Below are positions 26,742-34,440 of a stretch of DNA of 64,000 nt, one piece after another. The notes below the pieces were generated by a model, which made no database searches, was not told the origin of the DNA, and was given only the letters and a program-made list of their open reading frames with translations. The first letter of the stretch is position 1. Each line of letters opens with the position of its first letter. The position numbers and the translations under genes are program-made. Origin of the DNA: a bacterium (lineage in GTDB: Bacteria; Sumerlaeota; Sumerlaeia; SLMS01; JAHLLQ01); NCBI GenBank assembly GCA_020444065.1, contig JAHLLQ010000006.1, positions 342,380-406,379 of the forward strand, in the 5' to 3' direction.

Positions 26742-28262
26742 ATGGCAACAACCGTCGCACTACATCTCGCTTGTTTCCCCCAACTCACGAGGGAGTGGAA
26801 CAACTTCGCACCGGTCGGACTGGGCTACCTGATCAGCTATGCTCAGACGAAAGTTTCGGGAAAGATGGACTTTATCGTCGAACGCAAGTTCGAGGACGTG
26901 CTGGCCGCCAATCCGGACATCGTCGGCATCACCTACGTGACGAACAACGTGAACCCGGCCGCCGATTGCGCCCGGCGAGTCAAAGAAGAGTTGGGATCCC
27001 ACGTCCCGGTAATCGTCGGCGGCCCGCATATCTCCACGCTGCCATCGCACATGATTCCGAACGTCGACATCGCTGTCCTCGGCGAGGGGGAAGAGACATT
27101 CGCCGAACTGATGCAGTTGTGGGACCGCGCTGGGAAATTCGATCCGTCGGATCTCGCAAAGGTGAATGGAATCATCTATCGTGACGAAGATGGTAAGTAC
27201 CAGCGGACGCCGCCGCGTGGCAGTATCCTGGAACTGGACGTCATTCCTCCCCCGGCGCGGGATCTGTACTTCGACCAATGGATCGACGACAAGAGCGAGG
27301 CGGTCCTGATCACCAGCCGAGGATGCCCCTACGACTGCGCCTTCTGCTCCACGGTGCAACACTGGGGACAGAACTACCGCTTCCACAGCAACGAGTACGT
27401 CATCCGCGAACTGGAGACCGTGATCGCCCGGTGGAATCCGGAAATGGTCCATTTCTATGATGACCTCTTCATCGTACGCCGCGAGCGCATTATCGAACTC
27501 TGCCGCATGATCCGCGAGCGAGGCCTGCACAAAGGGCGCATGTTCACGTGCTTCGTTCGCTCCAACCTGTTGCGTGACGATGTTATGGAGGCCTTCGCAA
27601 AGACCAACTTCAAGATCATTCACATCGGCTTCGAATCGGGGTCCGACAACGTCCTGGCAACATTCAACAAGCAGGCCGCGGACATGAAGAAGAACCGCCA
27701 GGCCGTGGAATTCGGCCGCAAGTACGGGCTGCGCTTCACGTCGTGCTTCATTCTCGCCGCGCCGGGTGAAACGCGAAGGGACATCCTCGACACGTACCAG
27801 TTTGTCGCCGATAGCACGGACGTCTTCTGGACGACCTTCTTCTCTCCGCTGGTCGTCCTGCCCGGCACGGCCGTTTGGCAGTGGGCGAAGGCGCAGGGCG
27901 TCTCCGACGAGCATCTCGAGCGGATCATCCTGACAAATGAAGATCTCGCCGACATGGAGGAGTACTACGCCACGAAGTGGGTCTACCTGAACGAGAAGAC
28001 GATGCCGCGCGAAGAATTCCTCGACCTCTGGAAGATGGGCCGCTGCCTCGAAAATGTCGTCTCGAAGTACTCGGACATGCGTCGGCAACTGGATCGCCTC
28101 AATGAGGACAGCCGCAAGGCCACGTTCGCCGCTGAGAACACCCCGATCGTCGATATCGTCGTGGAGAAGACCAAGCGCCGGCTTCACAAGATCATGCCCA
28201 GCGGACGAGGCGTTCCGAATCTCGTGACGGGTGATGAACCCACAACACATACGCGCCAATAG
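26742..28262 (+). CDS. B12-binding-domain radical SAM protein
   Basis: A 506-residue protein with a cobalamin-binding-type Rossmann domain at ~5-125 (VGLGYLISYAQ, PDIVGITYVTNNV, VPVIVGGPHISTLP, DIAVLGEGEETFAEL) and a radical SAM core with CPYDCAFC (C195, C199, C202). It then shows VHFYDDLFIVRRERI, HIGFESGSDNVLATFNKQ and CFILAAPGETRRDI. A DxHxxG cobalamin lower-ligand motif is absent, as in many members of this class. The C-terminal ~130 residues are helical and charged. Relatives act as methylases or ring-forming enzymes in lipids (hopanoids), bacteriochlorophyll and antibiotics. I cannot place it more precisely. Start at ATG 26742; GGAG lies rather far (16 bases) upstream. Confidence 0.85.
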   Translation: MATTVALHLACFPQLTREWNNFAPVGLGYLISYAQTKVSGKMDFIVERKFEDVLAANPDIVGITYVTNNVNPAADCARRVKEELGSHVPVIVGGPHISTLPSHMIPNVDIAVLGEGEETFAELMQLWDRAGKFDPSDLAKVNGIIYRDEDGKYQRTPPRGSILELDVIPPPARDLYFDQWIDDKSEAVLITSRGCPYDCAFCSTVQHWGQNYRFHSNEYVIRELETVIARWNPEMVHFYDDLFIVRRERIIELCRMIRERGLHKGRMFTCFVRSNLLRDDVMEAFAKTNFKIIHIGFESGSDNVLATFNKQAADMKKNRQAVEFGRKYGLRFTSCFILAAPGETRRDILDTYQFVADSTDVFWTTFFSPLVVLPGTAVWQWAKAQGVSDEHLERIILTNEDLADMEEYYATKWVYLNEKTMPREEFLDLWKMGRCLENVVSKYSDMRRQLDRLNEDSRKATFAAENTPIVDIVVEKTKRRLHKIMPSGRGVPNLVTGDEPTTHTRQ

Positions 28263-28415
28263 TCGCACCGGGCTTCTCGGCCCCAAAATCGCAACATCTC
28301 CATCCTGGCACGCAGCCTGACCTGCAATGCGCGGCCTGGCTTCGACATGCCGTCGAGGTTACCGTCTGTCCAATCTGACTGATGGCTTGTATTTTCCCGA
28401 CAATCCGCCCGGAAA

Positions 28416-28432
28416 TTCAGGTTCACTTCAGG
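28416..28432 (+). promoter_or_regulatory. direct repeat TTCAGG-N5-TTCAGG, candidate OmpR-type operator
   Basis: Two identical hexamers begin 11 bases apart, one helical turn, about 75 bases before the PepSY-like gene start. This geometry is typical of OmpR/PhoB-family response-regulator sites, and such a regulator is encoded in the same cluster. A related pair lies at 29648. No clear -10 element was found. The rest of 28263-28506 contains no gene. Confidence 0.4.
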
Positions 28433-28506
28433 GACACGCTGCAACAGTCCGCCCGGTTGCCGGGGAGCGCGTCCGGCGAAACACTGTGAAAAGAGGAAAT
28501 TCTTCG

Positions 28507-29553
28507 ATGAAGATTCTGGCAACAATTCTCACGCTGGCGATTGCCGGCGGCGTAGCAGTCACACCGGTTCTGGCGGGCGAACACGAGGATGAATCGGGAG
28601 AACGTGGTGAATACCAGGAGCACGGCAATCGAGGGCTGGAGTCACTTCCTCCCGCGATTCAGGCGGCGATCGAGGCTGCTTCGCCGGGCGCAGAGGTGAT
28701 GGGTGCTCGCATGGAGAACGAGGACGGCGTGAAGTGCTTCGAGGTACGCGCCACTTCGCCCAGTGGTGCGCGGATGGAATTTAAGGTCTCCCCGATCGGC
28801 GACGTGATCGAGATCGAAGAGGAATGCGAAGCCGCGGACGCCCCTGCTGCCATCCGGACCCACCTGAAGAATCTCTTCCCCGGCAGTGACATGGAGGAAC
28901 TGGAGCGCAAGACCTGTACGGTCTATGCGGCCGAGAAGGAGTTCGGACCGACGGTCTACGAGGTCCAGATCGACGCATCAGGTCGATTGCTCTCGATCGA
29001 GGCGGAAAATGAAGGAGCAGATGAGGAGGACGAGGACAGCGCCGAGGCCGTGGATGTGACGCAACTGCCGGAAGCGGTCCGGAGTGCCGTCCCATCAGCG
29101 CAGGTGAAACGGGCCATGCTGGAGTCCGAAGATGGAACGTTGGTCTACGAGGTCCTGGTCACAAACAGCGATGGAGCGACCCTCGAAGTGGTCGTTACGA
29201 CCGATGGCGCGTTGATCGAGACCGAGCAACGGACTACGTTGGAGGCCCTTCCCGCAACGGTTCGCCATACTCTTGAATCCGTCCTTCCAGGTTCCGATCT
29301 CGACGAACTGGAACGAAAGCAGATCGTGCTCTACGAAGCCGAGTTCGAGGGCGAAGAGCTTTCCTGCGAGGTTCAGATGGATGCAACAGGCCGAATTCTG
29401 AAGACCGAATCTGAACACGAGGATCACGAACAAGGCGAGCAGTACAAGCGCGGAGACGACGAAGACGAGCGCGGCGGACGGTACGAACGCGAGCACGATG
29501 AAGACGACCGAGGCGGAAGATTCGAACGTGAACATGACGACGACGATGACTGA
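28507..29553 (+). CDS. secreted PepSY-like repeat protein with acidic low-complexity tail
   Basis: A 348-residue exported protein (signal peptide ILATILTLAIAGGVAVTPVLA). The body has four units of about 55-65 residues arranged as two pairs. In each, a helix such as LPPAIQAAIEAASPGAEV or LPEAVRSAVPSAQVKRA is followed by beta strands (FEVRATSPSGARMEFKV, YEVQIDASGRLLSIE, YEVLVTNSDGATLEVVV, CEVQMDATGRILKTE). This is the alpha-beta pattern of PepSY-like (putative beta-lactamase-inhibitor-like) domains. The C-terminus is strongly acidic with an RGGRYEREHDEDD-type repeat that could bind metal cations. AGAGGAAAT precedes the ATG. It heads a plus-strand cluster containing a phosphatase-like protein and a two-component system; PepSY proteins often serve such systems as targets or modulators. 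Confidence 0.72.
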   Translation: MKILATILTLAIAGGVAVTPVLAGEHEDESGERGEYQEHGNRGLESLPPAIQAAIEAASPGAEVMGARMENEDGVKCFEVRATSPSGARMEFKVSPIGDVIEIEEECEAADAPAAIRTHLKNLFPGSDMEELERKTCTVYAAEKEFGPTVYEVQIDASGRLLSIEAENEGADEEDEDSAEAVDVTQLPEAVRSAVPSAQVKRAMLESEDGTLVYEVLVTNSDGATLEVVVTTDGALIETEQRTTLEALPATVRHTLESVLPGSDLDELERKQIVLYEAEFEGEELSCEVQMDATGRILKTESEHEDHEQGEQYKRGDDEDERGGRYEREHDEDDRGGRFEREHDDDDD

Positions 29554-29595
29554 GTTATCTCGTCACGATGTGCCATGAAGCGCGATCCGAGAGCA

Positions 29596-29627
29596 CCCGG
29601 GGGGAGTTTCCAGAGACTCTCCCCGGG
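29596..29627 (+). other. GC-rich hairpin after the PepSY-like gene
   Basis: A 12-bp stem CCCGGGGGGAGT/ACTCTCCCCGGG (one G-T pair) with an 8-base loop lies 43 bases past the PepSY-like stop. There is no T-tract after it, so it could be a weak or factor-assisted terminator or an mRNA-stability element. Confidence 0.5.
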
Positions 29628-29647
29628 CAAACTCTACACTCCCCCAT

Positions 29648-29663
29648 TTCAGTTAACATACAG
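29648..29663 (+). promoter_or_regulatory. direct repeat TTCAG-N6-TACAG, candidate second OmpR-type site
   Basis: Two pentamers start 11 bases apart about 100 bases before the phosphatase-like gene. They echo the TTCAGG pair at 28416. GATACC follows a few bases downstream and could be a weak -10. Support is the shared spacing and sequence only. Confidence 0.3.
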
Positions 29664-29755
29664 CTTGGGATACCCAGCAGCATCAGAGATGATTCTTGCG
29701 GTTCCTCCAGTGGGTTTATCAGATCAAAGTCGACGGCGAGGGTCGATACCACCAT

Positions 29756-30880
29756 ATGAGACTAAGACGAGCGCTGACTTCGCATTACTGGCCACTGCTG
29801 GCAGCAGGGATCTCTTACGCGGTGCTCGTCATCCTGGTTCTTGGTAATGAATTGCGTCCCGAGTGGCTGTGGTCCTCGTACTGCGACATCTTCTGCCCAA
29901 TTCTGGCCGCACTGGGCATCGTCGCCATTGCTATCAGCCTGGTGCGATCTCGGTCCCGCTCAGCAGGACGAAGGATTCTCCTGGTCGCAGCGCTACTGCC
30001 GGCGCTGGCTGTCGGAGGTGCTTGGGCAAGGTACGAGATCCAGACCTTCAGCCCGAATGAGGATGGCCAGGTTTTTACGTTCGAGCAACATGATCCTGAG
30101 AAGCTGCACGTGGCGGTTCTTGGCGATCCCGGGCGCGGTTCAGCGACCGAGGAACAAATCGGGAGTCTGCTCGGCCAGATCAATGGAGAAAACCCGCTGG
30201 ATGCTGCATGTCTTCTCGGAGACAATCTGTACGGTCATCAGCCATTCCAGGATGCTGTGAGAGATCGAATCGTTAGTCCGCTGAAGCCTTTGTACGATGC
30301 AGGTGTTCCTGTCCATGCGGTAATCGGCAGTCACGATTACAAGGGGGGATATGCGCGCCAGGAAACCGAGGATTCTCGATTCGGGATGAAGAAGGATCGG
30401 TATTACATCCTTCGCACCAAAGATGATCTGTGCTCGTTCTTCATGATCGACTCGGAGAAGTTCCCTCACGATCCGGTCCAGTATCGGTGGTTGATGAAGG
30501 AACTTCGACAAACCTCGACGAAATGGAACGTGCTCGTGTGTTACGGACCGCCGGAGGCATCCCCTGCGATGCACGGATCCGATGGGAACCTGAGTCGAAT
30601 CACGCACGAATTCTTCCAGAATGGCACGCTCTCGCTTTCTCTCTCGGGAAAGAACCATTTCTACGAGCGCCGCACCCGCCCCGGAAGTTCCGCAGCGTTC
30701 GTCACTGTGGGATCTTCAGGAAAGGTCGACAATCCCGAGTTCACGGATTCCGATCCACATCGCGAGGCAGCCTACTGGGACAATGGCGCCTTCGTCACTG
30801 TGGAAATCACTATCAATCAGATCACCGTCGATGCGACGGACTGCCTGGGAACGCCAATCGATCATGTTGAGGTGAAGTGA
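29756..30880 (+). CDS. membrane-anchored purple-acid-phosphatase-like protein with degenerate active site
   Basis: A 374-residue protein. Residues 12-91 hold three membrane helices. The rest is an extracytoplasmic calcineurin-like/purple acid phosphatase fold. The five family blocks can be followed: GDPG at 123-126 (GDxG), GDNLYG at 155-160 (GDxxY), GSHD at 191-194 (GNH[E/D]), VCYGPP at 261-266 where the family has VxxH, and SGKNHFYE at 297-304 where it has GHxHxYE. Two metal-ligand histidines are therefore missing (H to G, H to K), while D124, D156, N157, H193 and H301 remain. It may have lost a metal site or act as a sensor. The two-component genes follow after six bases, implying a shared transcript. 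Weak ribosome site. Confidence 0.7.
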   Translation: MRLRRALTSHYWPLLAAGISYAVLVILVLGNELRPEWLWSSYCDIFCPILAALGIVAIAISLVRSRSRSAGRRILLVAALLPALAVGGAWARYEIQTFSPNEDGQVFTFEQHDPEKLHVAVLGDPGRGSATEEQIGSLLGQINGENPLDAACLLGDNLYGHQPFQDAVRDRIVSPLKPLYDAGVPVHAVIGSHDYKGGYARQETEDSRFGMKKDRYYILRTKDDLCSFFMIDSEKFPHDPVQYRWLMKELRQTSTKWNVLVCYGPPEASPAMHGSDGNLSRITHEFFQNGTLSLSLSGKNHFYERRTRPGSSAAFVTVGSSGKVDNPEFTDSDPHREAAYWDNGAFVTVEITINQITVDATDCLGTPIDHVEVK

Positions 30881-30886
30881 GAAACG

Positions 30887-31585
30887 ATGCGGATTCTGCT
30901 CGTCGAAGATGAAGTCCGATATGCAAAAGGCATTCAAAGAGGCCTGCAAACGGTTCCTTCGTTTGTCGTGGACTTGTCTCACGATGGAGAAGACGGTGAA
31001 TTCCTCGCCCTGCATAATGACTACGATCTGATTATTCTCGATCTGATGCTGCCAAAGCGCGATGGCCTCGAGGTCCTCCAGGCGATCCGTGCAGCCGGAA
31101 AGACAACTCCAGTCCTGATCCTGACGGCGCGATCGACAAAAGAGGATATCGTTCGTGGGCTGGACTACGGCTCCGATGACTACCTGGCAAAACCATTTGA
31201 TCTTGGCGAGCTGATCGCGCGCTGTCGCGCATTGATCCGGCGCTCCAAGGGCTCACCTGCTCCCCTGCTGGAAGTGGGCGATTTGCGCATCGATACACGA
31301 CGCCACGTACTCCTGGCGAATGGGACGGAACTCACGTTGCCGGCGCTGGAATATCGCCTGATTGAGTACCTCGCATTTCGGAAGGGCGAAGTCTGTTCGA
31401 AGACGGAGTTGCTCGAGCATCTATACGATTACAACTGGGAGAAGTTTTCGAACGTTCTTGAAGTCTACGTTTCATCGATCCGCCGCAAGCTCCAGGGACT
31501 GGGGCTTCCCAACATGATCCGGAATTTGAGAGGTCAGGGCTATGTTCTGAGCGATTCGACTCAATGCGAGGAGATCGCTGAATGA
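30887..31585 (+). CDS. OmpR-family response regulator
   Basis: A 232-residue regulator. The receiver domain has the acidic pair E7/D8 (LVEDE), phospho-acceptor D52 (IILDLMLP), T80 and K102 (LAKPFD). A winged-helix DNA-binding domain (~125-225) has LTLPALEYRLIEYLAFRKGEVCSKTELLEHLYD, VLEVYVSSIRRKL and the wing NLRGQGYVL. It should bind paired direct repeats with ~11-bp spacing, and two such pairs lie upstream in the cluster. The stop overlaps the kinase start (ATGA). Probably controls the PepSY-like and phosphatase-like genes; closest subgroup by feel is QseB/PmrA/CusR. Confidence 0.93.
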   Translation: MRILLVEDEVRYAKGIQRGLQTVPSFVVDLSHDGEDGEFLALHNDYDLIILDLMLPKRDGLEVLQAIRAAGKTTPVLILTARSTKEDIVRGLDYGSDDYLAKPFDLGELIARCRALIRRSKGSPAPLLEVGDLRIDTRRHVLLANGTELTLPALEYRLIEYLAFRKGEVCSKTELLEHLYDYNWEKFSNVLEVYVSSIRRKLQGLGLPNMIRNLRGQGYVLSDSTQCEEIAE

Positions 31586-32994
31586 GATCCCTTGCGACGC
31601 GAATCGGCATTCTGATTCTTGCGCTGCTCCTGCCGCTTCTTGCGATCTTCGGACTGTCAGCGTTCAAGATCAGCGAGCACGAGCTGACCGCGTCATTCGA
31701 TGCTTCACTTCGGGCCAACGCTGAAGCCTTGGCAACATTGGTAGAAGTCGAAGACGACGGCTGGATCGAGTTGGAATTCGCCGATGAGATCATGACACGC
31801 TTCTCTCGCGGATCGGAACCTGACCTGTTCGCCGTCTACGATTCGTCGGGTCTTCTCATCGAGAAGTCACGCTCCTCCACTCAACCTCTGCCGGAGAACC
31901 TCGAAGAGTTTCTGTCTGCTGCAAATGACTTTGAGTATGGCGGGGATTCCTATCGGGGAATTGCCGTGGATGCATTTGCGGAGAATGAGGAAGGAGATCG
32001 CGATGCTTCTACGATGGTGCGGCTTTTCTTCGCCTCAACGCGTCGCCCCCTTGATGAAGCGCTAACCCGACTCGCCAGTCGAATCGCCTCAACACTGCTG
32101 GCGTTGGGGGTGCTCTGCTCGCTGCTGGCTGCATTCATCGCCCGAAAATCCCTGAAGCCCCTCCGCGACTTCGCGAGGCGACTCGATCGCGTTTCGCCGC
32201 GCGATTTGAATGAACATTTTGAGGTGGAAGAGGTTCCCACCGAATTACGGCGTCCAGCGGCATCGTTCAACCGCCTGATTGCCCGTCTGAAGGAAGCATT
32301 CGACCGCGAGAGGAATTTCAGCGCAGATGCAGCCCATGAATTGCGCACCCCGGTCGGAGCTATGTTGGTCGAGATTCAGGCGGCCCGGCTGTCGCCACGC
32401 GATGCAAAGGCCGATGATGAACTTCTCCGCGATCTGGAAGAAGAAACAAATCGACTTCATGCGTTGTGCGAAGGCCTGTTGACTCTGCATGCTCGCCCGG
32501 CAGATGAGCCCCAGGCCATGTCACTCAATGATTGGAAGGATTCGGTTCAGAGTACCTGCGATGCCATGCAGACGTTAACCAAGTCCGCCGGAACCCGGTT
32601 GGAGTTTCGTTGCAGTGCGAAAAGCCCGTCCTTGGACCTTCTCCGTACATCGCCGGAGATCACGCAACGAATCGTGACGAACTTGATCTCGAATGCACTG
32701 GCCCATGGGGGACCGCCCAAGACGATCGAGGTCCAGGCCCAGGTCATCGATGGTCGCCTGGAGTTGGCCGTCGACGACGATGGAAATGGCATCAGCGAGG
32801 AATTGGCGCACAGAGTTTTCGAGCGACTTGTCAGAGGAGATTCTTCCCGCTCTCGTCGCGCAGGGGGAGCCGGCCTGGGGCTCACGATCTGCCGGGAATT
32901 GGCCCAACGGTGCGGCGGCGATGTAGAGTATCGGCGGAAGGACTCGACCGGGGCGTGCTTTGTCTGGATCATTGCCCCCGCGAAAACTGGGTAG
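31582..32994 (+). CDS. membrane sensor histidine kinase
   Basis: A 470-residue kinase partner of the preceding regulator. Membrane helices lie at ~8-28 and ~168-187, with a periplasmic sensor of ~140 residues between them and a HAMP-like linker after. The H-box is SADAAHELRTP with H252 as phospho-acceptor, the N-box is IVTNLISNALAHGG, and the D/G boxes are VDDDGNGIS and AGGAGLGLTI. The sensor is rich in acidic residues (EDDGWIELEFADE, FAENEEGDRD), which would suit cation sensing, as does the acidic tail of the PepSY-like protein; that is inference. Coupled by ATGA to the regulator. Convergent with the transporter gene, two bases apart. Confidence 0.92.
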   Translation: MRSLATRIGILILALLLPLLAIFGLSAFKISEHELTASFDASLRANAEALATLVEVEDDGWIELEFADEIMTRFSRGSEPDLFAVYDSSGLLIEKSRSSTQPLPENLEEFLSAANDFEYGGDSYRGIAVDAFAENEEGDRDASTMVRLFFASTRRPLDEALTRLASRIASTLLALGVLCSLLAAFIARKSLKPLRDFARRLDRVSPRDLNEHFEVEEVPTELRRPAASFNRLIARLKEAFDRERNFSADAAHELRTPVGAMLVEIQAARLSPRDAKADDELLRDLEEETNRLHALCEGLLTLHARPADEPQAMSLNDWKDSVQSTCDAMQTLTKSAGTRLEFRCSAKSPSLDLLRTSPEITQRIVTNLISNALAHGGPPKTIEVQAQVIDGRLELAVDDDGNGISEELAHRVFERLVRGDSSRSRRAGGAGLGLTICRELAQRCGGDVEYRRKDSTGACFVWIIAPAKTG

Positions 32995-32996
32995 CG

Positions 32997-34280
32997 CTAC
33001 CCCGCCAGCAACGACCACATGTAGACGGCGACAAATCCGAGCAGGAAGACCAGGCCGGCCCATGCCAGGATGTGCATCCAGCGCGGTGGGCGCGAGTCCT
33101 CGCCGACATTCGGCAACATGACGACGCGATAGTTCAGATACGCCATCAGCGGTGCCGTGATGAACGCGGTGATAGTCGCGATCGTGACCAGGTGGATCAT
33201 CGTCTTCATCAGCAACCCGACGATGACAAGGGTCGCGATGACGAACGATGTCGTAATGCCCCAGAACAGACGGTCCTGGCGGTGGGATTCCGGGTCGCGA
33301 CCCGTCAGGCGACAGAAGGCGAAATGCGTCGTGCGCGGAAAACCGTCCAGGCATGTCAGCGACGTGCTGAACATGCAGGTGAACGCTGCAGCAGCGACGA
33401 TGTAGTACGCCCAGCCGCCAAGCGTCTCGGTATAGAGCGAAACCAGCTTGTTCGAGAAGGCAATCGCCGGCGCGGGGAATTTCTCTCCGGTTGCGAACAT
33501 CACCAAAGCACCGAGCGCCAGGAATGCCACGGCCAGCACGGTTGATCCGACGTAGCCGATGTAGAAATCGGTCAGGCGCTCTTTCAGCGATGGGCGGTGC
33601 CCGGTCTCCTTTTCGCGCTCGCGAGCCCAGATGGACGGCCAGATTCCAACATCGATCGGCGCGGGCATCCAACCCATCAGCGCGAGCAGAAAAGCGATTC
33701 CTGCCTTGTCCCATGGGAATTCGACTGCGAGTTCCGGCGTCCCGGCCGGACCGTGAATCGCCGCAGCCACCACAGCGGTGATCGTGGAGATGGCCAGCAC
33801 CGCCATGACGAGCTTGATCGCCTTGTCGACCGCCGGATAGCGCCCGATCACGATCATCATAAAGCAAACCAGCGAGACAATCGCCGTCCACCAGAAGATC
33901 GTCAGCTTAATCTTGAAGAGACTCGCCGCCAGTCCGGCCGTCACGAGCGTTACGACGGCGACACTAAGATAGCCGCTGATCAAAACGATCGCAAACACCA
34001 ACCAGAGCGCCCAGCGCCCGACACGCTGGTAACCCGCCAGCATGTCTTCACCAGTGGCATGCGAGTAGCGATAGACAAACTCGAAGAACGGCAGTTTGAA
34101 GAGATTTGCCAGCAGAACGGCCCATAGCAGCGCGAAGCCGTACTCCGCGCCGGCCCGGCTGCTCTGGACCAGGTGCGAGACACCGATAGCCGCACCGGCG
34201 AACATGATCCCGGGCCCAAGGGTCTTTAACAGGCCGGACAAAGTGGAACGGTTCACCGCTCCTGCGGACGCCGTGCTCAT
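32997..34280 (-). CDS. NRAMP-related membrane transporter lacking canonical metal motifs
   Basis: A 427-residue transporter with about eleven membrane helices and the NRAMP/LeuT-fold layout, opening with TLGPGIMFAGAAIGVSH. In classical manganese/iron NRAMPs helix 1 carries DPGN and helix 6 carries MPH, both metal-binding. Here helix 1 reads GAAIGVSH (29-36) and helix 6 reads LMGWMPAPIDVGIW (201-214), so neither motif is present. Related sequences form a divergent NRAMP-like clade whose substrate I do not know. AAGGAGCACGCC precedes the ATG. It lies end-to-end with the kinase gene and downstream of the beta-propeller gene on the same strand, with a terminator between. Confidence 0.82.
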   Translation of the reverse strand: MSTASAGAVNRSTLSGLLKTLGPGIMFAGAAIGVSHLVQSSRAGAEYGFALLWAVLLANLFKLPFFEFVYRYSHATGEDMLAGYQRVGRWALWLVFAIVLISGYLSVAVVTLVTAGLAASLFKIKLTIFWWTAIVSLVCFMMIVIGRYPAVDKAIKLVMAVLAISTITAVVAAAIHGPAGTPELAVEFPWDKAGIAFLLALMGWMPAPIDVGIWPSIWAREREKETGHRPSLKERLTDFYIGYVGSTVLAVAFLALGALVMFATGEKFPAPAIAFSNKLVSLYTETLGGWAYYIVAAAAFTCMFSTSLTCLDGFPRTTHFAFCRLTGRDPESHRQDRLFWGITTSFVIATLVIVGLLMKTMIHLVTIATITAFITAPLMAYLNYRVVMLPNVGEDSRPPRWMHILAWAGLVFLLGFVAVYMWSLLAG

Positions 34281-34377
34281 GGCGTGCTCCTTCGGGCGAT
34301 TCAACTGTGTACCATCTTGTGCACCCATCCCGCTTCGGGGGGAATTGCGTCAAGAGGGATGCCGCTCCCCAATAACA

Positions 34378-34409
34378 GATCGGGAGCCGCATAATGGCCG
34401 CTCCCGATC
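34378..34409 (-). terminator. intrinsic terminator after the beta-propeller gene
   Basis: A perfect 10-bp stem GATCGGGAGC/GCTCCCGATC with a 12-base loop lies ~30 bases past the stop of the minus-strand propeller gene. TGTTATT follows on that strand and GTTTT on the other. Confidence 0.75.
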
Positions 34410-34440
34410 GTTTTGAGATGCTGAGGTTCCGGCAACCTGA

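Noticed and set aside
26760..28286. 508-codon minus-strand frame opposite the B12 radical SAM gene
   Set aside because: The plus-strand gene has clear cluster and domain motifs; the minus frame has none.
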